A DNA stretch of 64,000 nt from Vandiemenella viatica. Its lineage: Eukaryota; Arthropoda; Insecta; Orthoptera; Morabidae. Below, piece by piece: positions 22,231 to 32,771 of the stretch (the stretch's first letter is position 1; each line of letters starts with the position of its first letter). The stretch spans positions 63,708,531 through 63,772,530 of the forward strand of contig CM061918.1 in NCBI GenBank assembly GCA_031002005.1, given 5' to 3'. Made by a program: the position numbers and the translations under genes. The notes under the pieces are model-generated. The model was not told where the DNA came from. It ran no database searches and worked only from the letters and a program-made list of their open reading frames with translations.

Positions 22231-24054
22231 AAAAAAAATGGCTAAAGATGGGTTTATGAAGAGTATTGTCAGTGCAGGAGGACCATTGACTGATGCATCT
22301 AGAAATTTCTATGGCTATATCAGGAAACTGAGGGGAAGGGAGGGTGTAGAGACACTTATAGATAAGGATGGAGAAGAAGTTACTGACGATTTGAAAAAGG
22401 CAGAGATTTTAAGTAACTGGTTCAGTGAAAGCATTAGGGACAATGAATCAGAAACAGGAGGGTCTAATTCGGAGAACGAGCTTAACAACACAATTAGAAA
22501 TGACGATAGTAAAAAATTTGATATCCATCCTGAGGAAATCATGAAGGAAATAAGAAAGCTGAAAAAAAAAATAAAGGGGCTGGTGAAGATAATATTACTA
22601 CAGATATCTTAAAGATAGCCGGATGTGACATTGTACCTTATCTTGAAATATTATTTAAATTGAGTCTAGACACTTGCTGCTTACCACAGGACTGGAAAAG
22701 TGCAATAGTAGTACCGGTACCTAAGGGAGGGGTGAGAAATAGAGTTGAGAATTACAGGCCAATCAGTTTGACATCAGTGGTAGGTAAATTAATGGAAAGA
22801 TTGATATGCAACCACATCAGAAATATATGTGAGGAACGTAAGTGGTTTTCAAGCAGGCAACATGGTTTCAGGCAAGGATATTCATGCGAATCTCAGTTGG
22901 TAGGATATATGCAAGATATTTCAGATGAAATGGACAAGGGAGGCCAAATTGATAGTGTAGCACTAGATCTGTATAAGGCGTTTGACAGAGTAAGCCATAA
23001 AATGGTAGTAAATAAGGTAAAAACCATTGGAGTGGATAAGAAATTCATTTGCTGGGTAGAAGAATTTTTAAAAGGTAGAAAACAGAAAGTTAGGGTAGGA
23101 AATGTAGTATCAAAAGAAGTGGAAGTAAAAATGGGTGTTCCACAGGGTAGCGTATTGGGACCATTGCTATTCATTATTCTAAGGAATAATTGTGTTGATT
23201 GTTTACTATCTGAAATTAGATTGTTTGCAGATGACATAATGCTGTATAAAAGAATCAAAACGATAGAGGATTGTAAACAGTTGCAGGGTGATCTGGACAG
23301 GATATCTAATTGGGTTGGTAAACATGGAATGAAGATAAATGCAAAGAAGAGTCAGCTTATTAGATACACAAATAAAAAACAAAAGGTTAATTATGAATAT
23401 AAGGTGGAGAAAGAACTGCACGCTGAAGACTTGAAATGTAAATATCTTGGAATTACTTTTGATAACAAACTTAACTGGGCAGGACACATAAGACAGGTGG
23501 TAGGAAAAGGTTTCAAAGTTCTGCACTTGTTGGAGAGAGTGATGAGGGGATGTACGAGAGAAGTCAAGGAATTGGGTTACAAAACTTTGGTCAGACCATT
23601 GCTCGAATATAGTACTGTAGTATGGGACCCTCATTTTACGTATCAAATACAGGAGTTGGAGAGGGTGCAAAGAAGGGCTGCTAGATTTGTTTCTGGAAAT
23701 TATCGCAGAATGCAATCAGTGACGGATATGATAAAGGAGCTGAAATGGGATTCATTGCAAGACAGAAGGAGGATGAGGAGGGTCATGGGAGTGTACAGGG
23801 CATATACTGGCGATGAGGCATGGAAAGATATTGCAATAGGTATGAAAAGTAGTGCATGGAAGGGAAAAGATGACCATGACCACAAGCTGGCACTCGATTT
23901 CAGGCACAAGGGTGTGGGAAAATTCTCTTTTTTAGGTAAGGGTGTCAGGGATTGGAATGAGTTACCAAGAGAAATGATGAATAATTTACCGAAAACTTGG
24001 AAAGAATTTAAAGATAAAATTTGTAGAGGGCAAATGTATTTAGGTGCAGGATAG
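22231..24054 (+). pseudogene. LINE ORF2 reverse transcriptase with one A-run frameshift
   Basis: A first open part (frame of 22199-22612) and a second (open through 22660-24054) are separated by a slip in the A run at about 22561-22571. Otherwise the reading frame is intact. RT motifs: FRQGYSCESQLV, LDLYKAFDRVSHK (motif A, Asp present), MGVPQGSVLGPLLF (motif B), LFADDIMLYK (motif C, both Asp present), then CKYLGITFDNKLNW, VRPLLEYSTVVWDPH and RVQRRAARFVSGNY. It would act by nicking DNA and priming cDNA synthesis at the target, but the endonuclease domain lies in the missing 5' part. One base change would restore the frame across the A run, so the insertion is likely recent. Confidence 0.9.
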
Positions 24055-24086
24055 GGGGAAGATGGGTGTGTAGGGAAATTGCCACC

Positions 24087-24100
24087 GGAGCCTGTGCTCC
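24087..24100 (+). promoter_or_regulatory. LINE 3'-end stem-loop
   Basis: GGAGC-CTGT-GCTCC forms a perfect 5-bp stem with a 4-base loop, just before the AATTAAATTAA tail. Other copies keep the pairing with a different loop (27.4 kb, and 62749-62762 on the minus strand). Such a structure could be the recognition site for the element's own reverse transcriptase. Confidence 0.65.
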
Positions 24101-24121
24101 ATTGCAATTAAATTAAATTAA

Positions 24122-24280
24122 AAGGCACTGCAAACTCGAGTACGAGTCTCCTGTAGCCAGAAATCGCAGTGTCACAGCTTGGCGTTCTTCCACAGTTACG
24201 GCTTTTCCAAATGTTGTGTCTTGTCCCTGAATCGTAGTCTTGGCACTATTCAATATAAACTGAAAATCCTCGGGTGACAT
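24122..24280 (-). pseudogene. Harbinger (PIF) transposase relic, upstream half
   Basis: From an ATG at 24280 the minus strand reads MSPEDFQFIL, then TVEERQAVTLRFLATGDSY and SSLQCL. This is the conserved N-terminal part of PIF/Harbinger transposases (normally followed by LFRxSKxTI). The frame is open up to the LINE junction and resumes at 22230. The LINE therefore broke a frame that was still readable. No terminal repeats or MADF partner were found nearby. Confidence 0.8.
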
Positions 24281-25432
24281 TATTTTTAAAAAAAATTAAG
24301 TTATCATTTGTTTCATGTCCTATTGTTTTAATAGTAAGGCGTTGCACCTCTCTTGAAACGATTTTCTTCACCACCACCGCTTTTTCCTTTTCCTGACCCG
24401 GTTAACCATTGCAGTGTACTCAACATCTACACAAAACAGACTGTGTTCCCTGTTGGGGTCGGAACACAGTGGCTCGTTGCTCTTGCGGGGCGTGGCCGTG
24501 TGACCCCTTCTTCTCGGACCGCACGCTCGTCCGGGCCGAATGCTCTAGTGAATACACCAGACGGCCTTACCCGACCAATTCCACTCGCTTCGTACCATGC
24601 TGGAGAGCGTATTCTGCCGCTGACACTAAGTGCAAGTGTTTAGGCTCTCAGTGGTTGAGGTTTGGCACCCCACATTTAACTCGCTATCTTTCTGGCTATG
24701 TTATTTCCAGTGTCCACTTTTCCTTGCTGTTCAAGCAAAGATTTTTGAAGGTGACGGTGCGATCTGGACCGACTCCTAAATATTTCGGTGTCGGACAGCA
24801 TCGGAATCGATCAGCTCGACAGGTAATTTCTATCTCTCTTCTTACTTTTCTATTTCTAGCTTTCCTGGTTCTTACGGAAGTGTTTTTTTTTTTTTTTTTT
24901 TTTTTTTTTTTGACGCTTGGCTTTGTAACAATTAAAGAACGTATGTCAGTCAGTCAACCTCTTCGATGTTCTTGCTCTCAAGGCTGCAATATGCCATCAC
25001 CTTAAAGAGAAAACTTAGTATAGCATGGTGATGGCTATTCGCTTGTGAATATGTTATTAAGGACTGGTTCGAAGACACCGCCTTGGAGCAGACCATTCTT
25101 GTAATTTTTCCATAGAGCCTGCTACAGAAGCTTCCTTGGCGTTCTGTCACATCATTTCAATTGAAGTAAAACGAGATTTCGACTAGAAGTATATGATACT
25201 GCGGAATAATCTCCACTGGAACATGGAAGAAGTTTTTTCACCTAAAAAACTACCAATCTGTGATGTTTTATCCTCTTGAGGTCGTATATTTTCCTCAGTA
25301 GTCGTCCGTGGTTCGCGATGGCAGATGAAAAATTAGATTACAGCCGTTCTTTTGCTAAAACTTCTGCTTGGTGCATCGTAGAATAATTTATGTCCTGTAC
25401 CTGATAGTATTCCAATGACGATACAAAGATGA
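24281..25432. other. non-coding stretch with GC/CpG-rich segment and T29 run
   Basis: About 24400-24640 is much richer in GC and CpG than its surroundings (many CGG, CCG and CGC). A run of 29 T spans 24883-24911. If the T run is the A tail of a minus-strand retroposon, its body would lie to the right, but no known body was recognised. The open frames here have no family features. Confidence 0.35.
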
Positions 25433-25440
25433 TATACACG

Positions 25441-25654
25441 AAGGGCCACCGTAAGCGGGCGTGCAAGGCGTGCACTGCACGCGGGCGGCACGTCGAGGGG
25501 GGCGGCAAAACGAGTAACGACAGTCGCCGCGGCAATCTCTCAGTTTTTTGACCAGTTCGGAAATTTCCTAGATCCACCACTGGACCTGTAGTTAGACAGG
25601 GGGCGGCATAATCGGTATTGCACGCGGGGGCTCAAACAGCTAGCGGCGGCCCTG
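25441..25654. mobile_element. hAT-type MITE, 214 bp (short form)
   Basis: It starts AAGGGCCACCG and ends CGGCGGCCCTG, with near-perfect 8-bp flanks TATACACG (25433-25440) and AATACACG (25655-25662). The body matches the 337-bp element at 41561-41897 (AAGCGGGCGTGCAAGGCGTG at one end, CAAACAGCTAGCGGC at the other) but lacks about 120 bp in the middle. Its first base is mutated from C to A. Confidence 0.88.
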
Positions 25655-25959
25655 AATACACGGCATCGTATACATAGAAAGAAAAAGCCAGATTTCGATT
25701 CAGGGTGATATACGAAGGCGTCAGATCACTGCATCTGTAGGAGACGGTTGTTAAGAAATGTACTAGGAAAATGGGCAAAGAAATCTTGGTTTCTATTTAT
25801 TGTCGTTACGCACTTACAAACTGCAAAGGACGTCGTGAAAAACATTATAAGAACTAAAATTTAAAATAAATCAGATATAAAATAAAAAAACTAGATCAAA
25901 CATAAGTTTTTAGTAAATTCGTCCTGTTCTGCTAACAATCCAATTTGGAAGTATGGAAG

Positions 25960-26340
25960 CTGGAGAGTGGAGAGGGATGTTAAGGATGCCAGGTGAATTG
26001 TCTTATCGAAATTATCGGTAGTAACTGACATGACAAAGAATCTGAGACAGCAGCCCGAATGAAGAGAGAGCTAGAACACGTCACATGGCATACACTGGCA
26101 TGAGACCTGGATGGATATAAGGAGAAGAATTAGGAGTAGTGTGTGAAGAGAAAGAGGCTCGCTACGGCTAAATTAGCACTCGCTTTCGGGCAGGGGAATG
26201 GGAACGGTTTGTAAAGGAGTCACGGACTGGATTAATTTGGAATTGCTGAACAATCTGCCTCAAAGAATGAAAGGATTTAAAGTAATATTCACAGACTTGA
26301 TTTCTGAGCATAAGCCCCTTACAATTAAATTAATAAAAAT
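25960..26340 (+). pseudogene. LINE ORF2 C-terminus and tail fragment
   Basis: Decayed counterparts of the 23700-24121 region occur: AAGAATTAGGAGTAGTG, CACTCGCTTTCGGG (for CACTCGATTTCAGG), a GACTGGATTAATTTGGAATTG block and GAATGAAAGGATTTAAAG. It ends CAATTAAATTAAT. Many stops are present. Confidence 0.6.
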
Positions 26341-27319
26341 GAAGTTAGAGACTATGTGAACAAAGCTTCAACTTTTGGCGAATTATATGATTAAAACAAA
26401 AAATACGAAACCAGCATAGAATACCCTCTTGGCTGAAAGAATCAAATGGTAAAGCGTACAGAATAAACTTCATTTGGCCATAAAGCAAAGTAAGTTAATC
26501 GATAGCATTAATGGCCAGTAAACTACAGAATTTCAAATTGCCGCTTAATCCGCTTTGTATTGGCTACCCTGATCTAACAGGTAATTCTACCGGGTAAATG
26601 CATCCTATAGTTATATTTGCACGTGACTTTTGTGAATTAGATATAAAGTTCATCTCTATAATGTATAATCACTCTACCTAACCTTTTAATCGGATCAAAC
26701 CAAATCTAGTTTCGCGAGAAATCCGAACCATGGTGTTGTAGCGTATTTACATAATCAGAACAAGCTTTGTTACAAGCGACGAATCTACAAACATATAATT
26801 TCATGTAATTCCGGATCCTTAGTCAGACATTTAACCATTATATCGCTGCTGGACGATATGGACGGATATGGTTAGTCCTGCACATGTAGTATTTCCTTCC
26901 TCCATGGTCCTGCACGGCGGGCAGAGACAAAACGGCGGGGTAGAAACAGTGTTGCCACTTTACGAAAACAAAAGCGGCTAGACCTGGTCTCAGAACTCAC
27001 TAAATAATCTAGATTGCGGGATATTTAAAACTAAAAGATTTACTAGCAACCGCTAAATAAAATAAATGAAAATGTTAAGCTAAGTAATATAAAAATATTT
27101 TAATAACTAGTATTTTCATTAAATTAAACATAACATTGTACTAAAAAACAACATCAGATTTCTTCAATCGATATTTCTCCATCAAGTTTTTTCTAAAATG
27201 AGCATGGTTGAATATCACCAAATATTTTTTTAGCGATAACATATTTAAGAATATCGCTTTCGAGCTTCAAATTCACGAAATCCAGCAACAAAATATTAAG
27301 GTGGCAACATTGGGAAGAA
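26341..27319. other. no confident feature
   Basis: No exon, terminal repeat or tail was recognised; AT-rich towards the right. Confidence 0.3.
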
Positions 27320-27460
27320 TACCTGAACAAGCACAGATTTTAAGGGATACTGAAGTTGAAAAAATTTAAACTTGAAATTTGTAAAGGGCAAAATAGGAGG
27401 CAACAGGAAACGGAGATTGCCACCGGAGCGTGCGCTCCATTCAATTAAATTAAATCCCAT
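27320..27460 (+). mobile_element. LINE 3' end copy
   Basis: AAATTTGTAAAGGGCAAAATAGG, then GATTGCCACCGGAGCGTGCG and CTCCATTCAATTAAATTAAAT reproduce the end of the LINE at 24 kb. The stem GGAGC/GCTCC is kept with a different loop (GTGC). Confidence 0.85.
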
Positions 27461-28307
27461 TCACACTAGTGGTCAGCTCAGCTCAGCTCAAACTAAAACC
27501 AGAGTTACACACAACAGTGTAGTGTTTTAGTATTAACTGTGTCAAAAAACATGTATGGAGATATTTGGATCAATACAATTATTTTTGTACAAGGAAAAAT
27601 ACATTCCTGTGAGAGAAAATATAAACGTAATTTACGTTTGAGTAAAGGTCAGATTCCTAGTTTTATGAAAACAAAACCAAAGATAAAATATCGCATAGTT
27701 ATTTCGCTCTTTGACTGATAAAATATCTATGACGGTAGTTTGATGAACAGAATTCCTCGTGTATGTAGACGAATACAGAAAAAATAAAAAGAATTTGTGG
27801 TGAAGAAAGAGATAGTTCACAACGTATCCAGCTCTCATTTGACAGGTTACAAACATATAAACCCGCAATATACGAGTATCTTCACTGTGTGTCATTCAAG
27901 TTGTTTCTTCTGCAATGTGTAGCGTGGCTCCGACAGCCGCGAGAGAAAGGAGTCGTGTGGGAGTGAAATCTCCAGTTCCGGCATGGATGGTATGTTTCCA
28001 AGTTGGTTTTCGTTGCTTAGTATATCAATTGTGAAGTACTACGTGACTTACAGCACAGATTTAAAAAATATACAATAGAATGAACTGCTTTGTTATGATG
28101 TTTCTCCAGGTTTCAGTTTTAGTGAAAAGCCACCTCAAATAAAACACGAAGCTCTAAAATATGAGAAACTTTCAGAAGGCGTCAGACGGTGAATTTTCCA
28201 TTCTGCGTAACCACTTCGCTTATGTTATTGGTCTAGGGATTATATCATCATAAACTATTTGTTGTCTTCTTAGCGATTATTGATAGGTTGAAATACAACC
28301 TGGGGAT
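27461..28307. other. no confident feature
   Basis: A GCTCA tandem (about 27475-27490, four units) is the only structured sequence. No exon was recognised. Confidence 0.3.
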
Positions 28308-29330
28308 TCGACGATAACCGAGGCGCCGGAATTTGATGACAGATTCTTAAGTAACTCGGCGAGAGAAATCGAAAGCCGAAAGTGTGGAATTATTTTTTTT
28401 TTCTTTTTTGTGATATCTCGTTTAGTTCTCGAGCTATACTGTTTCAAAACTGAGGTGATAAAGTGGAAATGCGGCCTTGACCAGAAGAAAAATTTCCTCA
28501 AAGCCAAATTTGATGATGGATTCTTCTGTAACTGTATGAAACAAATCTAAAGTAAAGAATATTTTTAAGTTTTTTTTTTGATATCTTGCTTAGTTCACGA
28601 GATATCCTATCTCCAAATTAAGGTAGTTAGGTTGAATGCAACCTGGACTGGAAAAAATCCAAAGTCTCAAGGAACTATACGCTGCACATAGACAATGGGA
28701 GTTTTATTTTCTCCCTAGCGATTGTAATTATGTTGAATTACGGGCTGGACCATAAGAAAAACGTCATCAAAGGACAAGGAACTGTGCCTATAACTGACTT
28801 TTGACATTCGATATCTCGAGAAGTAAGCGAAATATCAAACAAAAAATTTTTCTTTACTTTTCGTTTTTTGTCGTATTAGAATTCATCATCAAATTGCGGC
28901 GCTACGGTTATGAAAGTGTTGCCTACAACCGAAACGGAAGAAAAATTTACCTCAGAACCATACGTTATTTTCTTTCTGCAGCGTCCATCTTTAACTGCCG
29001 TTTTCAGATACAATTGAAGCAAGAAAGAACCGGAGACTCGACAATCTGATGATAGATTCTTATGTAACTATACAAATCTAATGTGACGAATACAGTTTTT
29101 TCGATATCTCACTTAGTTCTCGATATATCGTATCTCAAATGTAAGATGGTTAGGGTGAGATGCGGCTGGACCAGAAGAAAACGTCGCCAAAGTTACAAGG
29201 AAGTAGGAACTATACCGATAACTAATTTTTGACAGTCGATTTCTCGAGAACTAAGCGACATTTTCGATTTGTTTCGTCGAGTAACATAAAAATTCATCAT
29301 CAATTTGCGGTACCAAGATTATCGTAGAGT
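28308..29330. repeat. array of hairpin repeat, forward and inverted copies
   Basis: Five copies of one roughly 150-bp module occur: forward at about 28308-28490, 28505-28670 and 29030-29185, inverted at about 28795-28925 and 29222-29330. In forward sense each reads GGCGCCGCAATTTGATGAT-like, GATTCTTATGTAACT, a CGACGAAACAAAT-like block, TTTTTTGATATCTCGCTTAG then TTCTCGAGATAT, and a GTTAGGTTGAAATGCGGCC TGGACCAGAAG end. GATATCTCG and CGAGATATC pair as a 9-bp stem with a 9-base loop. No coding capacity is seen. Confidence 0.82.
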
Positions 29331-29499
29331 TTTCCTTTCCTTCCACGTGCTACTATAACCCTTACAAATCCACCCAAGACTCATCGCCAATATACTATTT
29401 ATCCATTCACTCGCCTCAGTTCCTTTATCAAATCATTTACTTCTTGAGAACATCGCGGTAACTAATTGGGTCACCTGAAAAGGCAAAAGTACAGTTGTG

Positions 29500-29830
29500 G
29501 AAAATGAAGGTCCCTAACATCTCGAGACCACTGACAGTTGCAGAGCGCTTGCCACCTGGTCACGCAGAGGACTTGAACGTCTGGCGGTCTTAAATCGATT
29601 ACGAACTGGAGTCTGGAATGGGAAGGTCCAAGGAAAACCTAGTGATATGGGTTATACTGTTGCTATCAGTATTAAGTGCGAATGTGGTGAGCACCAACCA
29701 TGAGCCATATGCTCGAGTGCACTATGTGCCCATCATCCTGCTACAAAGATGATCTGTTTCGAGCAACACACAATCACTTGACTTGTTGCGAAATACTGGG
29801 CGAAATGTGTTTGAAGTCGTTAATTTGCAT
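29500..29830 (+). pseudogene. LINE ORF2 C-terminal fragment with CCHC-like cysteines
   Basis: The plus strand reads LNRLRTGVWNGK-like, then KCECGEHQ, then in the next frame MSHMLECTMCPSSCYKDDLF. This matches the Cys/His-rich end (C-x-C-G-x-x-Q-T-M-x-H-L-L-x-C-P) of several LINE ORF2 proteins of the jockey/R1 type. A frameshift lies between CGEH and HML. It is not the lineage at 22231. Confidence 0.6.
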
Positions 29831-30143
29831 AATGTTTTCTGTCTGTGATTTGAGAATAATGATGATAATATCATTTACTGATTATTTCCTGTGTAATCTT
29901 CGCAAACAACTGTAGGTAGTATTCCTTTTCATCTCACCCAGTTTCCTATACTTACATCCACAACATATTGTAGATCCCATACAGCCCGACCATACTCAAG
30001 CAAGTTTTTGTATTCTAGTTTCCTAACTTCCCTCCAGTAATGCTTATGATCAAAGGAGACTCCAGATTACGAGAATGGTCTGCATTCTGGTTCCCTGACT
30101 TCACTATTACGTCCCCCCTCCCCCGACAATTCTGTCTAATATT

Positions 30144-30927
30144 TAGAGCTGTAAAGTAACGAGCAACTGTGTACCCGTATGTAAGTATTCGTTAATAAAC
30201 CAATCAGTACTCATTACTTTCGAATCGTTACTCGTTGAAGCATTGTATCGAGTCGCGTCGCGTAGGGTTACGGGACGAATTCGTTCGTACTTTGTAAAGT
30301 TCAAGTAAATTGTTCATTTAGGAAAGCAACTTTAGCTAAAATTTGCACTGTAAATAAAATAGAAGTTAGAATATAGCATTTTAGAATAAACACATTTCAT
30401 ATATGTTTGAAATTAATACTAAAGTATGATCAAAAAAAAGCAATAACCATCTCAAATTATGTATCCAAAATATATTCTATTTATAAATTATGCTCTGTAA
30501 ATTTTAATGTTAAGCATAAGCAAAACTTAAAAATGTCTCTTTATGTTGTCAAAATTACTCGTACTTATCTCGATAAAATCATTTACACTTTACAGTAAGT
30601 AATATTAATTATATTAATAATGTAAGCGCAATAGCTGTGTACTTACACATTTTCCATTGTAACGAAACGAATTCAAAAAAAATTTCAAAAAATACGCGAC
30701 GCACGACTTCCAAATGTTCATTCTCTCTCATTCAATTCATTTAGTCACTGTGCGAAACCGTTCCAGATCCTGCATGATGCGTCGTAATTGTTCTTTTTTC
30801 GAATCAAACTGACATCCATACGACAAATGCGAGTAACGGAATGAATTTGTGAGTAACGTTTCATTACTTCGAGTCAGGCGGTGTATTGGTTACTCAGTAA
30901 CGAATGGAACGGTTTGCTACAGCTCTA
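30144..30927. mobile_element. hAT-like MITE, about 784 bp
   Basis: It starts TAGAGCTGTA and ends TACAGCTCTA, with 8-bp flanks CTAATATT (30136-30143) and TTAATATT (30928-30935), seven of eight matching. Subterminal GTAACG-rich stretches occur at both ends (about 30156-30300 and 30830-30900). The interior is AT-rich with no transposase. TAGRG-type termini are known in hAT elements. Confidence 0.7.
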
Positions 30928-30949
30928 TTAATATTAATTAAAATTAACG

Positions 30950-31047
30950 ATCCAAGACGGCAATAGTAGGCGGGTGCAAGAAAAGAGGAAAAATGTTTGT
31001 AGAGGAACATTGCTACCTGGCCGTGCGCTCCTTCGCAATTGAATATA
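30950..31047 (+). mobile_element. LINE 3' end copy, diverged
   Basis: GTTTGTAGAGGAACATTGCT, then CCTGGCCGTGCGCTCC and TTCGCAATTGAATA align with the LINE 3' UTR. The first half of the stem is lost. The mariner MITE at 31050 inserted in its tail. Confidence 0.65.
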
Positions 31048-31049
31048 TA

Positions 31050-31332
31050 CAGGGTGTTACAAAAAGGTACGGCCAAACTTTCAGGAAACATTCCTCACAC
31101 ACAAAAAAAATATTGATTCTTGGCTGTCCGGGTGGCGCCGCGTCATGTTCATCGTAGCCTGGCTACGATGAACATGACGCGGCGCCACCCGACAGCCAAG
31201 AATCAACTGACTCTGGTCGCGGCCTAAGATTACAAAGAAAATATGTTATGTGGACATGTGTCCGGAAACGTTTACTTTCCATGTTAGAGGAATATTTCCT
31301 GAAAGTTTGGCCGTACCTTTTTTAACACCCTG
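31050..31332. mobile_element. mariner-type MITE, 283 bp
   Basis: Termini CAGGGTGTTACAAAAAGGTA (left) and the inverted right end (TACCTTTTTTAACACCCTG), extended by CGGCCAAACTTTCAGGAAA on both sides, give about 40-bp inverted repeats. TA flanks both ends (31048-31049 and 31333-31334), as expected for mariner/Tc1. No transposase is inside. It carries a second palindrome at 31113-31205. Confidence 0.93.
31113..31205. repeat. 93-bp near-perfect palindrome inside the mariner MITE
   Basis: Left arm TTGATTCTTGGCTGTC... to CATCGTAGCC and the inverted right arm (GGCTACGATG ... to AAGAATCAA) pair over about 46 bp with a single one-base indel and almost no loop. It is GC-rich (GGTGGCGCCGCGTC), unlike its host element, and looks like a separate foldback insertion. 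Confidence 0.92.
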
Positions 31333-31334
31333 TA

Positions 31335-32771
31335 TATATATAAGCGCTCTGGATCTCTTCCTGTCATCTTCCAATTGTCCTACTGAAGAAATTTTACTGT
31401 TAAATATTGATATGCGAAGAAATTTTCATTTTATACCTTAAACATCAGCACCCTATTTACCGTAGCATCATACAAGAGCACTTTAACTTTTATTTCCCCA
31501 GTGATCTAACTCTTAAATGTTTGTAATTCAACAACAACAAAAAAATACAAATACATTCCTTATTTTACTTAGTTTCAGTGGTTCACGAATAGATAGATGA
31601 CTCTTGTTTACAATGTGTATAGCTTGGTTGTGGCTGAATTTTATGAAAATATGAAGGGTCTCAGGAATAGATTTAAATAACTCTAAAACATATTTGCTGG
31701 GGAGAAAAACGGATTATAGTATAGTTTTTCGGGTTCAATACCTTAAGAATAAAAAGTTCTTTACTGATTTGTCTCACCCTTCAATTTCTGAACTTAGAAA
31801 TTTCTAACTGCGCGCTTTTTTTAATTCTTAATAATCTTAAATTCGTCTATAATGTAAACTCTGGAAAAAATCATGGGACGAAGGGAATAATTACAGGAGG
31901 TTTAGTGGGAAGTTGGTTTAGATAATATTCATGGATGTAAAATGAAAGCTGGCTGCCCGTCAACTCTCAAAATATTGGGAATTTCCTTTTTATTCCACGA
32001 TTTATATAAGCTTGCAGTAATTTCCATTAAAAATTTAATTCCATTATTCGTTTTATGAAACTGTAGATGAGAATTCTTTTTTCCAATATATATATATATA
32101 TATATAGCTTCCCTAAAGTTTACTATAGATATCTTTCTGGAGTTTATGATTTCAGAACATAGCTATCACGATCAATAAATCTGCTTTTGCAGTTATTTTA
32201 CTCAAATCCATAAACTACCTCTTACTAAGGAATGTATTATACAACATGCGCCTATAAGTTGCCACATTTATGTAGTTTTATCTTTATGGACAAAAAGCGC
32301 TAAAAACCAGCTAAATTAATTGAGATAAATAAATAGCAACTTTGCAACCTGTTTTTATAAACGACGATAAGACGTTATAACCAAATGCACCTTCAGCGTT
32401 GTGCTCAATTGCAATATCCCTGTGTTCTAGCTCCTCATCACAAAACTTACTTACCGGTATACTTTCTTTAACTCTCCATCTTCCAAATGTGAAACTTGTT
32501 TTTTGTAGAGCTCTCCGATCACTTCCTCGACTGCAGCACTACAAGCCATAGCAGCCTTTTTGCCCAACAATTTTTATTCTTCCGTATGTAACTTTTCCCC
32601 ATGTGTTTGATTTATATATAGCAGTTGAAATGCAATTTCGAAAAACCAGTAATGAATTTCACTTAAAGTTACTTCTTAATGATTTTTTAAAAACTTTTTA
32701 CAAATATTACAATGATTTAAGTTTTATAATAACGCTTTCTGTGTACGGACCCTCAAGAGTATCTCGCATTC
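31335..32771. other. AT-rich, no confident feature
   Basis: A (TA)n microsatellite lies at about 32084-32105. No exon or element end was recognised before the gap. Confidence 0.35.

Larger units (their letters stand above)
22231..24121 (+). mobile_element. LINE (CR1/jockey-type), 5'-truncated, best-preserved copy
   Basis: The element starts within ORF2 (about AKDGFMKSIVSAGG) and runs through the reverse transcriptase to a short 3' UTR. The UTR has a perfect 5-bp stem-loop (24087-24100) and ends in a simple AATTAAATTAAATTAAA tail, not poly(A). The tail type and stem-loop fit CR1/jockey-group LINEs that recognise their own 3' ends. Eight or more shorter copies in this window share the end (26.3, 27.4, 31.0, 44.3, 53.5, 61.4 and 62.8 kb). 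It inserted into a Harbinger transposase relic. Confidence 0.93.

Noticed and set aside
23206..24107. Minus-strand open frames of 169 and 135 codons
   Set aside because: They are antisense shadows of the LINE reverse transcriptase, without motifs of their own.
24353..25005. 198-codon frame as a gene
   Set aside because: Composition-driven frame ending in a poly-T-encoded phenylalanine run; no domain, no splice context.
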